Part shown: positions 63,029 to 64,000 of the stretch, one piece after another
How the letters are laid out: every line of letters begins with the position of its first letter
How positions within the stretch are numbered: the stretch's first letter is position 1
DNA from: Adiantum capillus-veneris
Lineage: Eukaryota > Streptophyta > Polypodiopsida > Polypodiales > Pteridaceae
Assembly (NCBI GenBank): GCA_014529385.2
Contig: CM043958.1
Span: 83,413,025 to 83,477,024, forward strand
Direction of reading: 5' to 3'
Length of the DNA stretch: 64,000 bases
Program-made: the position numbers and the translations under genes
The notes under the pieces: generated by a model
What the model was told of the DNA's origin: nothing
Databases searched by the model: none
What the model saw: the letters and a program-made list of their open reading frames with translations, nothing else

Positions 63029-64000
63029 TACATATACATGCATGGTGCATCAAATAAAGAATTGCCCATTTTTCAGAGCCAGGTGGTTACGTGGGGCCCA
63101 CGTGTATACAGGTAGGACAGGGTGTACATAGTGCATCGATTTTCACTATTATCAGTACCAGTGTGTTTTTTCTACAATTAGGAGGAGTTGGTAGCACGTA
63201 AAACTTCTCGAGGAAGCTATCCGCGGGCCGATGACATGAGGTAAGCAGGTGTGTCAGATAGCATCGAGTGGCGTCAGGAGGTCGAACGAGGTCAATACTT
63301 GCACGCGGAGAAGTATGGACACGGCGTGGGTGTTTTCTTGTGATACTTATGCAGAAAGGTCATCATGAGGACCACTTTTTTGGGCCACTTCACGTGGTTG
63401 CGGGATGCATTATTTGGAAAAACTAAGTGCCAGGTGTGCGGGTGATGCAAAAAGGTGACAACTATGCACTGTGAGGTCAGTTTTTGGCCTGCTCGGCGTC
63501 CGTTTGAAGTCATCTAAAAGGCCATGGGTGCCCAACTAATAAAGCTAAGTGTGGGAACTGAAAAAACAGAGAGAAGACCAGAAAAAACGTGGAGAAGAGA
63601 GGAGGAACAGCCGCAAGATTGTTTTTGCTGTTTTTGGAGCATTTTTTGGCCCTAAACTGCTAATCCGAGGTCGGATTTGAGCACTGTGACATTGTAGGGT
63701 GGGGTTTTTGGGCGTTCCGGACGCAATGGCGCTGTCCATTTTGTCAAATTCCTCACAGATTTTCTGCTGTTTTTCTGTGTAATCTTCTCCGGTGAGTGAA
63801 GCCTCTGCTTAACTTTGTGGTTGTATCTGGTGTAAAACTATTTGCCCCATTGGTGTTGGGCTGAGCTTCATTGAGTCTAAACAAAAGCAATTTGCCTCCT
63901 TTGAGCTGAATTGAGAGTGTGTGTGTGAGTGTGTATGTGTGAGTGTTGAGTGGGCAAGTGGGAAATCTCTCTCTTCTCACTTTGTCTGTGTGTTTCCTGT
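63029..64000. other. No recognisable gene to window end
   Basis: Moderate GC, short frames only. It includes a GT-rich stretch at 63916-63950. It may be the leader of another element beyond the window. Confidence 0.5.

Overview
The window looks like repeat-rich nuclear DNA of a land plant. It has long introns and AT-rich intergenic DNA, no operons, Ty3/gypsy elements of plant type, a tRNA-Asp primer binding site and very long CA/GT and GA/CT microsatellites. The species cannot be read from it. No intact housekeeping gene, tRNA, rRNA or CRISPR array was seen.

Layout. A non-coding sequence with a period of about 4.2 kb is present as copy 1 (1-4209) and as copy 2, split into 4210-4679 and 44945-about 47460. 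Copy 2 is split by one LTR retrotransposon, element A (4680-44939, minus strand), flanked by 5-bp target duplications gcatc/gtatc. The unoccupied site is still readable in copy 1 at 474-478. Element A was then hit at least three times. Element B (7751-21460, plus strand, same family as A) lies in the reverse transcriptase leader with a perfect gtgtg duplication. Element C (26948-36604, plus strand, a Tat-type element with a second RNase H) lies near the start of gag with ctag on both sides. An unidentified gene-like block F (37745-42179 and 43373-44605) lies in the CA microsatellite of the 5' LTR. Block F is accompanied by a second copy of A's 5'UTR-PBS-LTR segment (42180-43372).

Elements A and B encode Gag with up to four zinc knuckles, then protease, reverse transcriptase, RNase H and integrase. 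Beyond integrase they carry what looks like a second retropepsin-like domain followed by a proline-rich tail. B also has a 2-kb 3' region with its own open reading frame (19002-19424), the only uninterrupted one in the element. All gag-pol genes are broken by stops and frameshifts, so nothing here is autonomous.

From 47.5 to 64 kb the DNA is mostly AT-rich and without recognisable genes. It contains a decayed tRNA-Asp PBS (about 53505), a membrane-protein-like reading frame with tandem repeats (56181-57244, minus), and scattered remains of a chromovirus-like Ty3/gypsy element (60371-62449).

The two most interesting signals are the second protease-like domain after integrase in A and B, and block F with its two small spliced-looking related genes, tandem 215-bp repeats and TATA box.
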